A DNA stretch of 28,901 bases from a virus. The stretch spans positions 1 through 28,901 of the IMG/VR virus record IMGVR_UViG_3300049491_000217; one strand, 5' to 3'. Below, one piece after another: positions 14,748-21,651 of the stretch (position 1 is its first letter; every line of letters starts with the position of its first letter). The notes beneath the pieces are model-generated. The model had not been told where the DNA came from. It did no database searches and was given only the letters and a program-made list of their open reading frames with translations. A program made the translations under genes and the position numbers.

Positions 14748-17203
14748 TATGGTGTTCCTCCATCAATTACTTGTGCTGCAGTATACACTGAATTAGCTGT
14801 ACCGCCATCTATATTTACTTGAGGATTTACCCAAGTTAGATTGCCTAAGCCATCATTAAATGGTACTGATCCTGAAGGTCCTTGAGCAGCAGGCCATTTT
14901 ACTTGATAAGAAGTAGTAACATCTGCAGCTTTATGTGTCATAGTTCCAGAGGTAGCTCCATCTAATTCTAACCCTTTTAAATGAGTTAAACCAGAGGAAT
15001 CTCTTTTTACTATAGTAGAAGCTGTGCTTAAATTTGTAGCTGCATTTGCTGCTAACTCTGCAGTGTGTATATTAGCTGCTGTAGAAGTTCCAACAGTATT
15101 AACTACTGTTGCACCTTGAGTTCCTGATACGTCTCCACTTAAAGAGCCTGAAAAATTTGTAGCAGTAGTAGCACTGGTTGCTGTTGTAGCATTTCCATTT
15201 AATGCCGCAGATATAGTTCCTGCAGAAAAATTTCCACTAGAATCTCTTTGTACTAAAGTACTAGGAGTGTTTGAACTAGTAGAAGCGTCTAATTTAGTTT
15301 TATCTGCAGCAGACATGAAGCCATTTACAGATCCTGTAGCTGCTGCGTGTAAAGTTCCAGAAGTCTGATTTCCATGTGCGTGTACGTGATCAGATAAAGC
15401 TACAGTTGTTGCAGCTCCTTGAAAATTAGAAGTCCCAATTTGTACTGGGGTCGCACTTGGAATATTATGTATATGATCAGATTTTGCAAAAGTAGCTGCT
15501 ACGCCGTCAGCATTAGATTGATCTGCTAATTGAGTAACAGCAGCTGCCGTAGGTATATTATGTACGTGATCTGCTCTAGCCAAATTAGCACTAGTACCAG
15601 TGGCATTAGATTGATTTGGTGTTTGAGTAGATGCAGTACCAGTTGTTATAGCATGTGAGTGATCAGATTTTGAAAAACTAGCTGCAACGCCATCGTCGTT
15701 AGTAGTAGTAGCACTTAAATTAGTAGTAGGTGCTGCTGTTGGAACGTTATGAGTATGATCAGCACGAGCTAGATTTGCGCTAACACCTTCTGCATTACTT
15801 TGGTTAGGAGTTTGTGTTGAAACTACTCCAGTAGCTAAATCATGAGTATGATCTGACCTACCAAAAGTCGCTGCTACTCCTTGAGTATTAGTACTATTTG
15901 CGTCTAATCCTACTGCTGTTGCAGTTGGTATATTATGTACGTGATCTGCTTTAGAAAAATTAGCAGAAACTCCAGCAGAGTTTGATTGATCAGGAGTTTG
16001 TGTTGATGCCGCAGAAGAAGTAATAGCATGAACGTGATCTGCTCTAGCATACTTTTCTAAAGTACCAGCACTTGCTGAACTTGTAGTAGTTTCTGGTTGA
16101 ATATCTGAAGTTAATCCCCAAACCAAATTTTGATTTAAGAATACTCTAGCATCATCTAGAACTGTTACTGAAGTTAAACTAGTAGTAAATATAGCTAAAG
16201 ATATTACATTAGGAGGTAAAGTAACTCCAGATTTTACTACTGCGTCAATATCAATATAAACATAACCATTCGTAGTCATAGAAGGTAATAATACACTTCC
16301 TGCTACAATGACTGTATGAGTTCCATTAAATTCTATTTTACCGCCAGTATAATTTACAGTTAATCCTGATCCAGGATAAGTAACTACAAATTCACTTGCG
16401 CCGCCAGTTACATTAACAGAAAAATTGCCAGAACCATCATCATTAACAGTAGTTCCAGCGCCATCTTTTAAAGATACGTCAGCAAATCTTTGAGTTCCAC
16501 TGTTAGCTTTTATGCTACGCAGACCTTTGTGAACGTGATCAGCTTTTGAAAAATTAACAGAAGTACCTTGACTATTGGAAGAACCAATATCAACTGGAAC
16601 GTCTGTAGGAATATTATGTATATGGTCAGCTCTAGCTAAATTAGCAGAGGAACCTGTTGCGTTAGATTGGTCAGCCGTTTGTGTACTTGGAGTGCCAGTA
16701 CTAATTGCATGTGAATGGTCACTTCTAGCTAAAGAATTAGCTGTACCAGTTGCATTAGTTGTTGTGGCGCTTAAGTTAGCTGCTGGAGCTGCAGTTGTTA
16801 ATGGATCTGCTCCAGAAGGTAGATGTCTAGAAGCATGAGCCTCTACTACTACTCCATTAATTTGAGTTACGAATATATTACCAGAACCGTCTCGTTTTAC
16901 GATAAAGTTCGCAGTATTTGCACTTGTGGCATTTTGAGTATCTGTGACAGACTGAGCTACTTCTGCAGAGGTTTTGCCTCCAACATACATAACTACAGCC
17001 GCTGCAGCACCAGGTCCAGTAGCTACTACATCGCCTGTTAAAGCTGTAATAAAACTAGCAGAACCGATAGGAGTTTCAACTCCAGCAGAGTCCAATATAT
17101 ACAAGACATTATCTGTCTTCATATATATTAGGGCATATCCAGCAGGTGGGACTGAAGGAGTAGTCGCCAACTCTGGAAATCTAAATGTACCTGGAAATGC
17201 CAT
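14747..17203 (-). CDS. Tail fibre with Asp-His-x-His repeats
   Basis: An 818-residue fibre protein. The N terminus (PPAGYALIYMKTDNVLYILD, residues 19-38) is the common phage-fibre start. Eleven Asp-His-x-His repeats follow, at Asp162, 193, 222, then 389, 420, 451, 482, 514, 545, 576 and 605, spaced 29-32 residues. The unit reads about TQTPNQSNAxGxSANLARADHVHNIPTA. A non-repeat beta domain (~230-370) splits the array. The C-terminal part has GFMSAADKTKLDA (628-640), common in fibres, then two IVKRDSSG-type segments. In T4 gp37, H-x-H motifs of the three chains hold iron ions along the needle, so metal-bound trimer needles are plausible here. Copy 1 of the adhesin genes follows immediately. Confidence 0.82.
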   Translation of the reverse strand: MAFPGTFRFPELATTPSVPPAGYALIYMKTDNVLYILDSAGVETPIGSASFITALTGDVVATGPGAAAAVVMYVGGKTSAEVAQSVTDTQNATSANTANFIVKRDGSGNIFVTQINGVVVEAHASRHLPSGADPLTTAAPAANLSATTTNATGTANSLARSDHSHAISTGTPSTQTADQSNATGSSANLARADHIHNIPTDVPVDIGSSNSQGTSVNFSKADHVHKGLRSIKANSGTQRFADVSLKDGAGTTVNDDGSGNFSVNVTGGASEFVVTYPGSGLTVNYTGGKIEFNGTHTVIVAGSVLLPSMTTNGYVYIDIDAVVKSGVTLPPNVISLAIFTTSLTSVTVLDDARVFLNQNLVWGLTSDIQPETTTSSASAGTLEKYARADHVHAITSSAASTQTPDQSNSAGVSANFSKADHVHNIPTATAVGLDANSTNTQGVAATFGRSDHTHDLATGVVSTQTPNQSNAEGVSANLARADHTHNVPTAAPTTNLSATTTNDDGVAASFSKSDHSHAITTGTASTQTPNQSNATGTSANLARADHVHNIPTAAAVTQLADQSNADGVAATFAKSDHIHNIPSATPVQIGTSNFQGAATTVALSDHVHAHGNQTSGTLHAAATGSVNGFMSAADKTKLDASTSSNTPSTLVQRDSSGNFSAGTISAALNGNATTATSATTATNFSGSLSGDVSGTQGATVVNTVGTSTAANIHTAELAANAATNLSTASTIVKRDSSGLTHLKGLELDGATSGTMTHKAADVTTSYQVKWPAAQGPSGSVPFNDGLGNLTWVNPQVNIDGGTANSVYTAAQVIDGGTP

Positions 17204-17215
17204 TTTATATCCTCG

Positions 17216-17536
17216 TTAAACTATTATAACTTCGCCGTCTAGCTCTAGTTCAATAGCGCCTGTTAGTTCTAATTGAATACTAGGAGTAATCCAAGAATTT
17301 CCTGGGTCTACTCTTACAGTATCTGTTATATTTCTTCTTGTTATAAATCCTTGTGCTTCAATAGCTCCACCATCTTGTACTTTGGTTTTACTATCTTGAA
17401 TTGTATCAGCACTAGTACCTAACCATCTAGTAATAGCTTTATCGGTAGTTGGTCCTACACGAGTAACTCCAGAACCGCTGGAAGAAGATCCAACCAAATC
17501 TAAATTTCCTGTTAAAGGATTGAATTTAAATGGCAT
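17216..17536 (-). CDS. Small fibre-associated structural protein
   Basis: A 106-residue protein starting MPFKFNPLTGNLDLV, a start typical of short phage structural proteins. A Ser/Gly linker follows, then DKAITRWLGTSADTIQDSKTKV, which matches the repeat 'tdnaivrfdGttGktiqds' found in phage fibres. The end is beta-rich (IQLELTGAIELELDGEVIIV). Its start overlaps the stop of the gene upstream (TAATG), and it precedes the long fibre by 12 bases. I infer a fibre attachment or chaperone-like structural role; the exact one is not visible. Confidence 0.6.
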   Translation of the reverse strand: MPFKFNPLTGNLDLVGSSSSGSGVTRVGPTTDKAITRWLGTSADTIQDSKTKVQDGGAIEAQGFITRRNITDTVRVDPGNSWITPSIQLELTGAIELELDGEVIIV

Positions 17537-18150
17537 TAGGACCTCGCTACATCTTGAATGAGGTTTTTAGTAGAATCAGTATAATTTACTGTTACTGTTT
17601 CTTGTATGGTTCCACTTATTCCTCCTACTCTAGAAGAATATACTTCTTGAGTAACTGATGGATAAGTAGCTGTTATTGAATCGAAAGGTTTAGTAAAAAT
17701 TTGTATAGTTTTTACTGGTGTCGTATTTAAATTAATTAATTTACTATCAATATTAGAAAGACTTGCATTAGCTGCATCATCTTTTACTCGTAAATTACCA
17801 TCAGAAGCAATTTTGGCGACATGTTTTATGCCAGTAGTAGTACCATCTTCAGTACCGACTGCCATTACGTTGTCGCCATCTACAGCATCAACTTTCACAT
17901 TAGCATTTATAGATCCATCTGTCTCCACTTTAACGTGAGCGCCAGTATTAGGATCTTCTATTCTAATAGAAGAAGTAGCTGCATCTATTTCTATGTCACC
18001 AATTGTAGCAGTGACGCTAGCATTAACATCTAATTTACCGCTAACAGTATTTATTGGTAGTCCAGTTTTTGGATCTACTAATACTACCCCTTGGTTAATG
18101 CCTCTAGGGGTAAACTGACTTCCAGAGGATCTATCAGATTTAGTACCCAT
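17536..18150 (-). CDS. Putative virion structural protein, 204 aa
   Basis: A beta-rich, Thr/Val/Asp-rich 204-residue protein with no helix-rich region. It begins MGTKSDRSSGSQFTPRGI, continues with VVLVDPKTGLPINTVSGKLD, then has repetitive strand-turn units (VTATIGDIEIDA, IRIEDPNTGAHVKVETDGS, NLRVKDDAANAS). This texture is common in virion decoration or fibre-base proteins. The ATG follows TGGAG. It opens the fibre block after the head genes and is coupled to the small fibre protein downstream. I do not know the family. Confidence 0.6.
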   Translation of the reverse strand: MGTKSDRSSGSQFTPRGINQGVVLVDPKTGLPINTVSGKLDVNASVTATIGDIEIDAATSSIRIEDPNTGAHVKVETDGSINANVKVDAVDGDNVMAVGTEDGTTTGIKHVAKIASDGNLRVKDDAANASLSNIDSKLINLNTTPVKTIQIFTKPFDSITATYPSVTQEVYSSRVGGISGTIQETVTVNYTDSTKNLIQDVARS

Positions 18151-18161
18151 AAATTCTCCAG

Positions 18162-18305
18162 TTAAATTACGTTGTAGGCCTTAAGTAAGGCCACGCTAGC
18201 TATAATTAAGGATAACCAAGGCACAGCTTTCATAATTCTAGTTCTTTGTTTATAGTTATTAAAATTATAAACATTACTAGGTTTATTTGTGTTATGTCTG
18301 GCCAT
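18162..18305 (-). CDS. Small single-span membrane protein, 47 aa
   Basis: A short frame of 47 codons with ATG at 18305 and TAA at 18162-18164. The N-terminal half is polar and basic (MARHNTNKPSNVYNFNNYKQ, then RTR), followed by a hydrophobic stretch at residues ~28-42 (VPWLSLIIASVALLK) that could span or dip into a membrane. TAAGG lies 9 bases before the ATG. It fills the gap between two accepted genes with 5 and 11 bases to spare, which supports a real gene. The function is unknown. Confidence 0.65.
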   Translation of the reverse strand: MARHNTNKPSNVYNFNNYKQRTRIMKAVPWLSLIIASVALLKAYNVI

Positions 18306-18310
18306 TTATT

Positions 18311-18862
18311 TTACCTTAATTTTTCACTAATTTTATCTCTTAATTCTGATCGTTCTTTTTTGGTCATAAATTTTGGAATATCGTAACCTATTTCCATTAA
18401 TTTTGGGTCTAAAAGTATATGTCGTTTGCAGTATTTACTAGGACTTCCACTTAAAGCTTGCATGTCACATAGAGTACCATCTTGAGTTCTAAAACAACAA
18501 TTAGGACTTTCTTCTACGTGTACTTTTTCTTCTACTATTACTTGTATAGCTTTTTCTTTATCTAGTTCTTTTTTAAGAACTTCTAGATATTTCCTATACA
18601 CATCTTGGCCATATATCAGTTTAACATCGCTAGTGCGAGTGATAAATTTTAACTTGCGGAGATGAATTAAAGGATATTCTACACAATTTTTGAGAATAGG
18701 AATCTTTTTTAGTTCATTGTAAGTTTTACTTCCAGCTTCAACTACTGCGTAGCTGTCACGGAATTTAATACCTTGAACATTATAGTTAATACCCCTAAGA
18801 GTATGTTTAATAACTATATAATTTCGTTCTCTATCTAATGCTTTAGTTGTCCAAACAGACAT
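18311..18862 (-). CDS. Zinc-finger-like protein after the capsid gene
   Basis: A 183-residue basic protein. Residues 1-60 are strand-rich (YIVIKHTLRGINYNVQGIKF), residues ~85-115 are a charged helix, and residues 121-148 hold a Cys/His cluster: C122, C123, C132, C145, H148 (CDMQALSG, then YCKRH). The spacing C-x8-C-x12-C-x2-H could bind one zinc. The C terminus is basic (FMTKKERSELRDKISEKLR). I recognise no named family. It is the first gene after the capsid terminator, and its leader carries two shared-loop hairpins, the second touching its AAGGAG ribosome site. This suggests separate or controlled expression. A capsid-associated or nucleic-acid-binding role is a guess. Confidence 0.7.
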   Translation of the reverse strand: MSVWTTKALDRERNYIVIKHTLRGINYNVQGIKFRDSYAVVEAGSKTYNELKKIPILKNCVEYPLIHLRKLKFITRTSDVKLIYGQDVYRKYLEVLKKELDKEKAIQVIVEEKVHVEESPNCCFRTQDGTLCDMQALSGSPSKYCKRHILLDPKLMEIGYDIPKFMTKKERSELRDKISEKLR

Positions 18863-18871
18863 GATTACTCC

Positions 18872-18888
18872 TTTAGGCTCTACCTAAA
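18872..18888 (-). promoter_or_regulatory. UAGAG-loop hairpin touching the ribosome site
   Basis: On the mRNA, UUUAGG and CCUAAA form a 6-bp stem around the loop UAGAG. The 3' arm runs straight into AAGGAG, the ribosome site, which ends five bases before the ATG at 18862. The geometry is the same as at the scaffold gene (21282-21296). It is a likely translational control element. Confidence 0.5.
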
Positions 18889-18899
18889 TTAGTGGGTTT

Positions 18900-18920
18900 T
18901 ATTAGAACTCTATTCTAATA
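18900..18920 (-). promoter_or_regulatory. UAGAG-loop hairpin, upstream copy
   Basis: A perfect 8-bp stem, UAUUAGAA with UUCUAAUA, closes the loop UAGAG, 11 bases upstream of the hairpin at 18872-18888. It is AT-rich and no U-tract follows, so it is not an obvious terminator. It shares its loop with two other hairpins in head-gene leaders. Confidence 0.5.
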
Positions 18921-18935
18921 TTTTTTGGGAAAGCA

Positions 18936-18961
18936 AGAGGAGGCCATTTCTGACCTCCTCT
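18936..18961 (-). terminator. Intrinsic terminator after the major capsid gene
   Basis: On the minus strand AGAGGAGGTCA pairs with TGGCCTCCTCT (11 bp with one G-U) around a GAAA tetraloop, 34 bases past the capsid stop. The tract after it, TGCTTTCCC, is only partly U-rich, so termination may be incomplete or the hairpin may mainly protect the capsid mRNA. A strong hairpin here is usual for phage capsid genes. Confidence 0.7.
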
Positions 18962-18995
18962 GCATCTAACTTCCTAAGAAATTAGAGTAGTCTAA

Positions 18996-20315
18996 TTAAG
19001 CGCCAAGACCAAGGACGTTTTTCATTCTAGCAAGAGCTAGGCGATTGTAAAGATCGAAACCGCAGTACCATTTCATACGATATTGGTAAGCGTTTTCGTT
19101 TTCACGAGGTCCAACATACTCTAGTTTTAATCCAGCGTTGTTAGCAGAAGTGAAACCTACTACACCTTTGAATTCTCCCCAACATCCGCAATAGATAGAA
19201 GAACCATCAATGCGCTCTGCAGCAACAGCTACAGAAAGTGCAGGAAATAGTCCAACTGTATCTAGAGGTTGACGAGCCACTAGTTTGTTTTGTTCTGGGT
19301 CAAAGAATGAACCAGTGATTGTTACGTTAGCAGTGGTTGTACCAGCGCCAGAGGTAATTGGATAGCGATAAAGAACGCCATCTGATCCACGAAGTAACAA
19401 TTGAGTAGCTGTAGAAGCAGAAGCAGCAGTAAGAACTGCAGTGTCTGAATCTGTAATAGAAGCTACAGTAGTTGTAACTACGTTAACTGCGTCAGCTTTG
19501 CTAACGAAGTCGTTACGGAAAACAGGGATATCTTGGTAATAAAGCATAGGCTTCATATTTCCAAGGCCTTGTTGTTGGATCATGTAAGCATCTGTTCCAC
19601 CGCCAGTGTTTCTTAGAAGAACACGTAGAGTACGAATCTCACGAGAGTTCATCATAAGGAAATCTGGTTTACCAGCAGTAACTCGGTCGATTAAATCGTC
19701 GAGATCTTCTAGTGTGAATACACGGCCAGCAAGACCTGCACGAGCAGAACTTGGATCATCTTCAGTCAAACTTAGAGTTTGTGTAGATGCGCCAGCATTG
19801 TAAAATGGGTGGTTAACGTCAGCAGCATTACCTGTTTCTGCGTCAAGAATTGATGCCATACCGTTAAATTTGTCAGCAATACCGATTGGACCGTTATTAG
19901 CTTGAACAAGAGCGGATTGGCGACGAGCGTTGACGATTGCATTCATGTAAATACGAGCAATTTGTTTAGATTTAGAAGAAATCTGAACTTGTAATTGATC
20001 GTTAGATTCACTGAATTGATCTTCAATTTGGCCGTCGATGATAATATCAGCGATAATAGCTGATAGATTTACGTTAACTGAACTAAATGTTGCGCCAGCT
20101 TGAAACTTAGATTGATTTAAGTTTGTGCCTGGTGAAGCAAAGTCAGCAGAAGCTAGTGAAGCTTCTCGTGTGAAGGTATAAGCTAGACCTTCAAAAACTA
20201 CGAACGGAAGGTATCGAAACCATTCGTCCACAGAAATAATGTCAGCAATAATACCTTCAACAAGTAAATTGTTGGATAGTGCTGCTGCATCGCTTAGTGA
20301 AATAACTTGAGCCAT
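18996..20315 (-). CDS. Major capsid protein (HK97-like fold)
   Basis: A 439-residue protein that forms the shell lattice. It has the look of HK97-fold phage capsid proteins: an N-terminal helix (LSDAAALSNNLLVEGIIADI), then SVDEWFRYLPFVVFEGLAYTFTRE, the long-helix region IEDQFSESNDQLQVQISSKS and IARIYMNAIVNARR, and a later DFLMMNSREIRTLRVLLRN segment followed by KPMLYYQDIPVFRND, a classic capsid P-domain sequence. The ending WYCGFDLYNRLALARMKNV is also typical. No separate propeptide or cleavage site is evident. Scaffold lies upstream, a strong terminator downstream. The ribosome site sits in the loop of a small hairpin at 20314-20336. Confidence 0.93.
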   Translation of the reverse strand: MAQVISLSDAAALSNNLLVEGIIADIISVDEWFRYLPFVVFEGLAYTFTREASLASADFASPGTNLNQSKFQAGATFSSVNVNLSAIIADIIIDGQIEDQFSESNDQLQVQISSKSKQIARIYMNAIVNARRQSALVQANNGPIGIADKFNGMASILDAETGNAADVNHPFYNAGASTQTLSLTEDDPSSARAGLAGRVFTLEDLDDLIDRVTAGKPDFLMMNSREIRTLRVLLRNTGGGTDAYMIQQQGLGNMKPMLYYQDIPVFRNDFVSKADAVNVVTTTVASITDSDTAVLTAASASTATQLLLRGSDGVLYRYPITSGAGTTTANVTITGSFFDPEQNKLVARQPLDTVGLFPALSVAVAAERIDGSSIYCGCWGEFKGVVGFTSANNAGLKLEYVGPRENENAYQYRMKWYCGFDLYNRLALARMKNVLGLGA

Positions 20316-20336
20316 TTAAATTATACTCCTTTAAAT
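20314..20336 (-). promoter_or_regulatory. Hairpin presenting the capsid ribosome site
   Basis: AUUUAAA and UUUAAAU form a 7-bp AU stem around the loop GGAGUAUAA, which holds the GGAG ribosome site. The 3' arm reaches into the capsid ATG and the 5' arm covers the scaffold stop. The stem is weak, so it may serve as a tunable initiation site, opened when ribosomes finish the scaffold gene. Confidence 0.4.
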
Positions 20337-21272
20337 TTTGTTTCTAAATGCTGAGTTTGGAGCGGCTTTCATATCTTTTAGTGCTTGGCCGATTTTTTGA
20401 AGACTAGTCATTTTATCTCTAGCTTCTTTACCAGCAGCATCTAACCTATCTTTAGTAGAACGAGCGCCATCTGCAGCGCCTGGGACAGAATGATTAACTA
20501 TAATCGTTTTGTCTTCAAACACGCCTTTGATTTTTGCTTCATTCAATGCTACTAAAGCATCGGCAGGATCGCCTGCTCCCTTAACAATTAAACTTGCTAC
20601 ATCTTTATACTTTTCTGGAATAACTGCAAGTTCATCTTCCAGACGTTTTTGGTATACAGCTTTTTGAGCTGCGTTTTGCGCTTCAAAAGAAGACAGCTTT
20701 ACTTCTAGATCTTTAAGCTTATCTTGATAAGATTTGTCAGTAAATTCTAGTTTTGCACGAGCTTCAGCTAACGCTGCTTCACGGTGTGCTAGTTTTTCTG
20801 CTAAATCTCGTTTCTTATCGGCTTCTTTTTCTTTAAGTTCTTCTAGTTCTTTTTTAGCTTGAGCGTACTGCTCGACTTCTTTCTCTCTAGCGGAGATACG
20901 GTTGTCCATATCTTTCTTAAGAGATTCTACGTTTTCTTGGTATTTGATACGTACTGTTTTATTCTCTTCTCGGAGTTTTTTAATCTCTTTAAAAAGACTA
21001 TCAGTAGTCCATTCACCGCTACTTGCGTCCGCTCCAGTAGGCTCTCCCTTACCAGAACTATCTGGGCTATTAGAGTTTTTAACTCCAGCACTTCCACTCT
21101 GATCTGTGGCAGCAGATTCAGACTTATTACTGCCAACCGTATTCAATAAATCTTTACTTCCTGGAAGGTCCTTAGAAGTATCTTTTACCGAAGTAGTTGA
21201 CGGTGGTGTAGATTTATCTACCCCTTCTGCTGCAGTTGACTCTTTTTTACCCAATGTACTCAATAGATCCAT
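20331..21272 (-). CDS. Capsid scaffolding protein
   Basis: A 313-residue protein with a low-complexity Ser/Thr/Gly/Lys N terminus (1-90), a long coiled coil (~93-215, rich in Glu/Lys/Leu heptads such as KKELEELKEKEADKK) and a more ordered C terminus (ASLIVKGAGDPADALVALNE, 227-246). This is the standard make-up of tailed-phage scaffolds, which co-assemble with the capsid protein and leave or are degraded before packaging. Two short copies, DLLSTLGKKES (2-12) and DLLNTVGSNKS (41-51), repeat in the N-terminal part. It sits between portal and capsid genes, 15 bases before the capsid start. AAGGAG precedes the ATG and abuts an AAGAG-loop hairpin. Confidence 0.85.
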   Translation of the reverse strand: MDLLSTLGKKESTAAEGVDKSTPPSTTSVKDTSKDLPGSKDLLNTVGSNKSESAATDQSGSAGVKNSNSPDSSGKGEPTGADASSGEWTTDSLFKEIKKLREENKTVRIKYQENVESLKKDMDNRISAREKEVEQYAQAKKELEELKEKEADKKRDLAEKLAHREAALAEARAKLEFTDKSYQDKLKDLEVKLSSFEAQNAAQKAVYQKRLEDELAVIPEKYKDVASLIVKGAGDPADALVALNEAKIKGVFEDKTIIVNHSVPGAADGARSTKDRLDAAGKEARDKMTSLQKIGQALKDMKAAPNSAFRNKI

Positions 21273-21281
21273 GTTTTCTCC

Positions 21282-21296
21282 TTCGGCTCTTCCGAA
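21282..21296 (-). promoter_or_regulatory. AAGAG-loop hairpin touching the scaffold ribosome site
   Basis: UUCGG and CCGAA form a 5-bp stem around AAGAG. The 3' arm runs into AAGGAG, which ends five bases before the scaffold ATG at 21272, the same geometry as at 18872-18888. The hairpin occupies most of the short gap after the 114-residue gene. I infer translational control. Confidence 0.5.
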
Positions 21297-21305
21297 ATAG
21301 AATGT

Positions 21306-21650
21306 TTAATATGTATACCCGTTATCGAGCATACTGTTTCCTCTAACAGAGTTAAAGGTGTTAGCAAAACCATCTTGTTGCATTTTTTGAACATAAGGAT
21401 TATTTTGATTCATAGACGCTTTAATTAAAGGTCGTATAGTTACTTCGGAAATCAATCCAGGATCAAAAGCTGTTACAATCGGCTTCGTTAATTCAAAAGG
21501 TTTTTGTTCTTTTATACTTGTAGTCCAAAGTTCTTTAGTCTCTTTCCAGAGAGCAAAAACTTCGTCGTAATTTTCAGTTTCAAGAACTATTATATGATCT
21601 CCATCTCTACGAAGAACATACAAACCATATTTTTGTTTTTCAGTAGTCAT
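21306..21650 (-). CDS. Hypothetical protein between portal and scaffold
   Basis: A 114-residue protein. The first half is an alpha/beta segment (KYGLYVLRRDGDHIIVLETE, then YDEVFALWKETKELW). The second half is extended (PIVTAFDPGLISEVTIRPLIK, then NNPYVQKMQQDGF). I recognise no family. It lies one base after the portal stop, with GAGGT before the ATG, so it is probably co-translated with the portal. The slot between portal and scaffold often holds a head maturation protease, but there is no catalytic triad pattern here and the protein is too small. Confidence 0.65.
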   Translation of the reverse strand: MTTEKQKYGLYVLRRDGDHIIVLETENYDEVFALWKETKELWTTSIKEQKPFELTKPIVTAFDPGLISEVTIRPLIKASMNQNNPYVQKMQQDGFANTFNSVRGNSMLDNGYTY

Positions 21651-21651
21651 T

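Noticed and set aside
14747-17203. Short regularly spaced repeats resembling a CRISPR array
   Set aside because: The ~93-base period is a coding repeat in frame with the fibre gene, units diverge at synonymous positions, and no cas genes are present.
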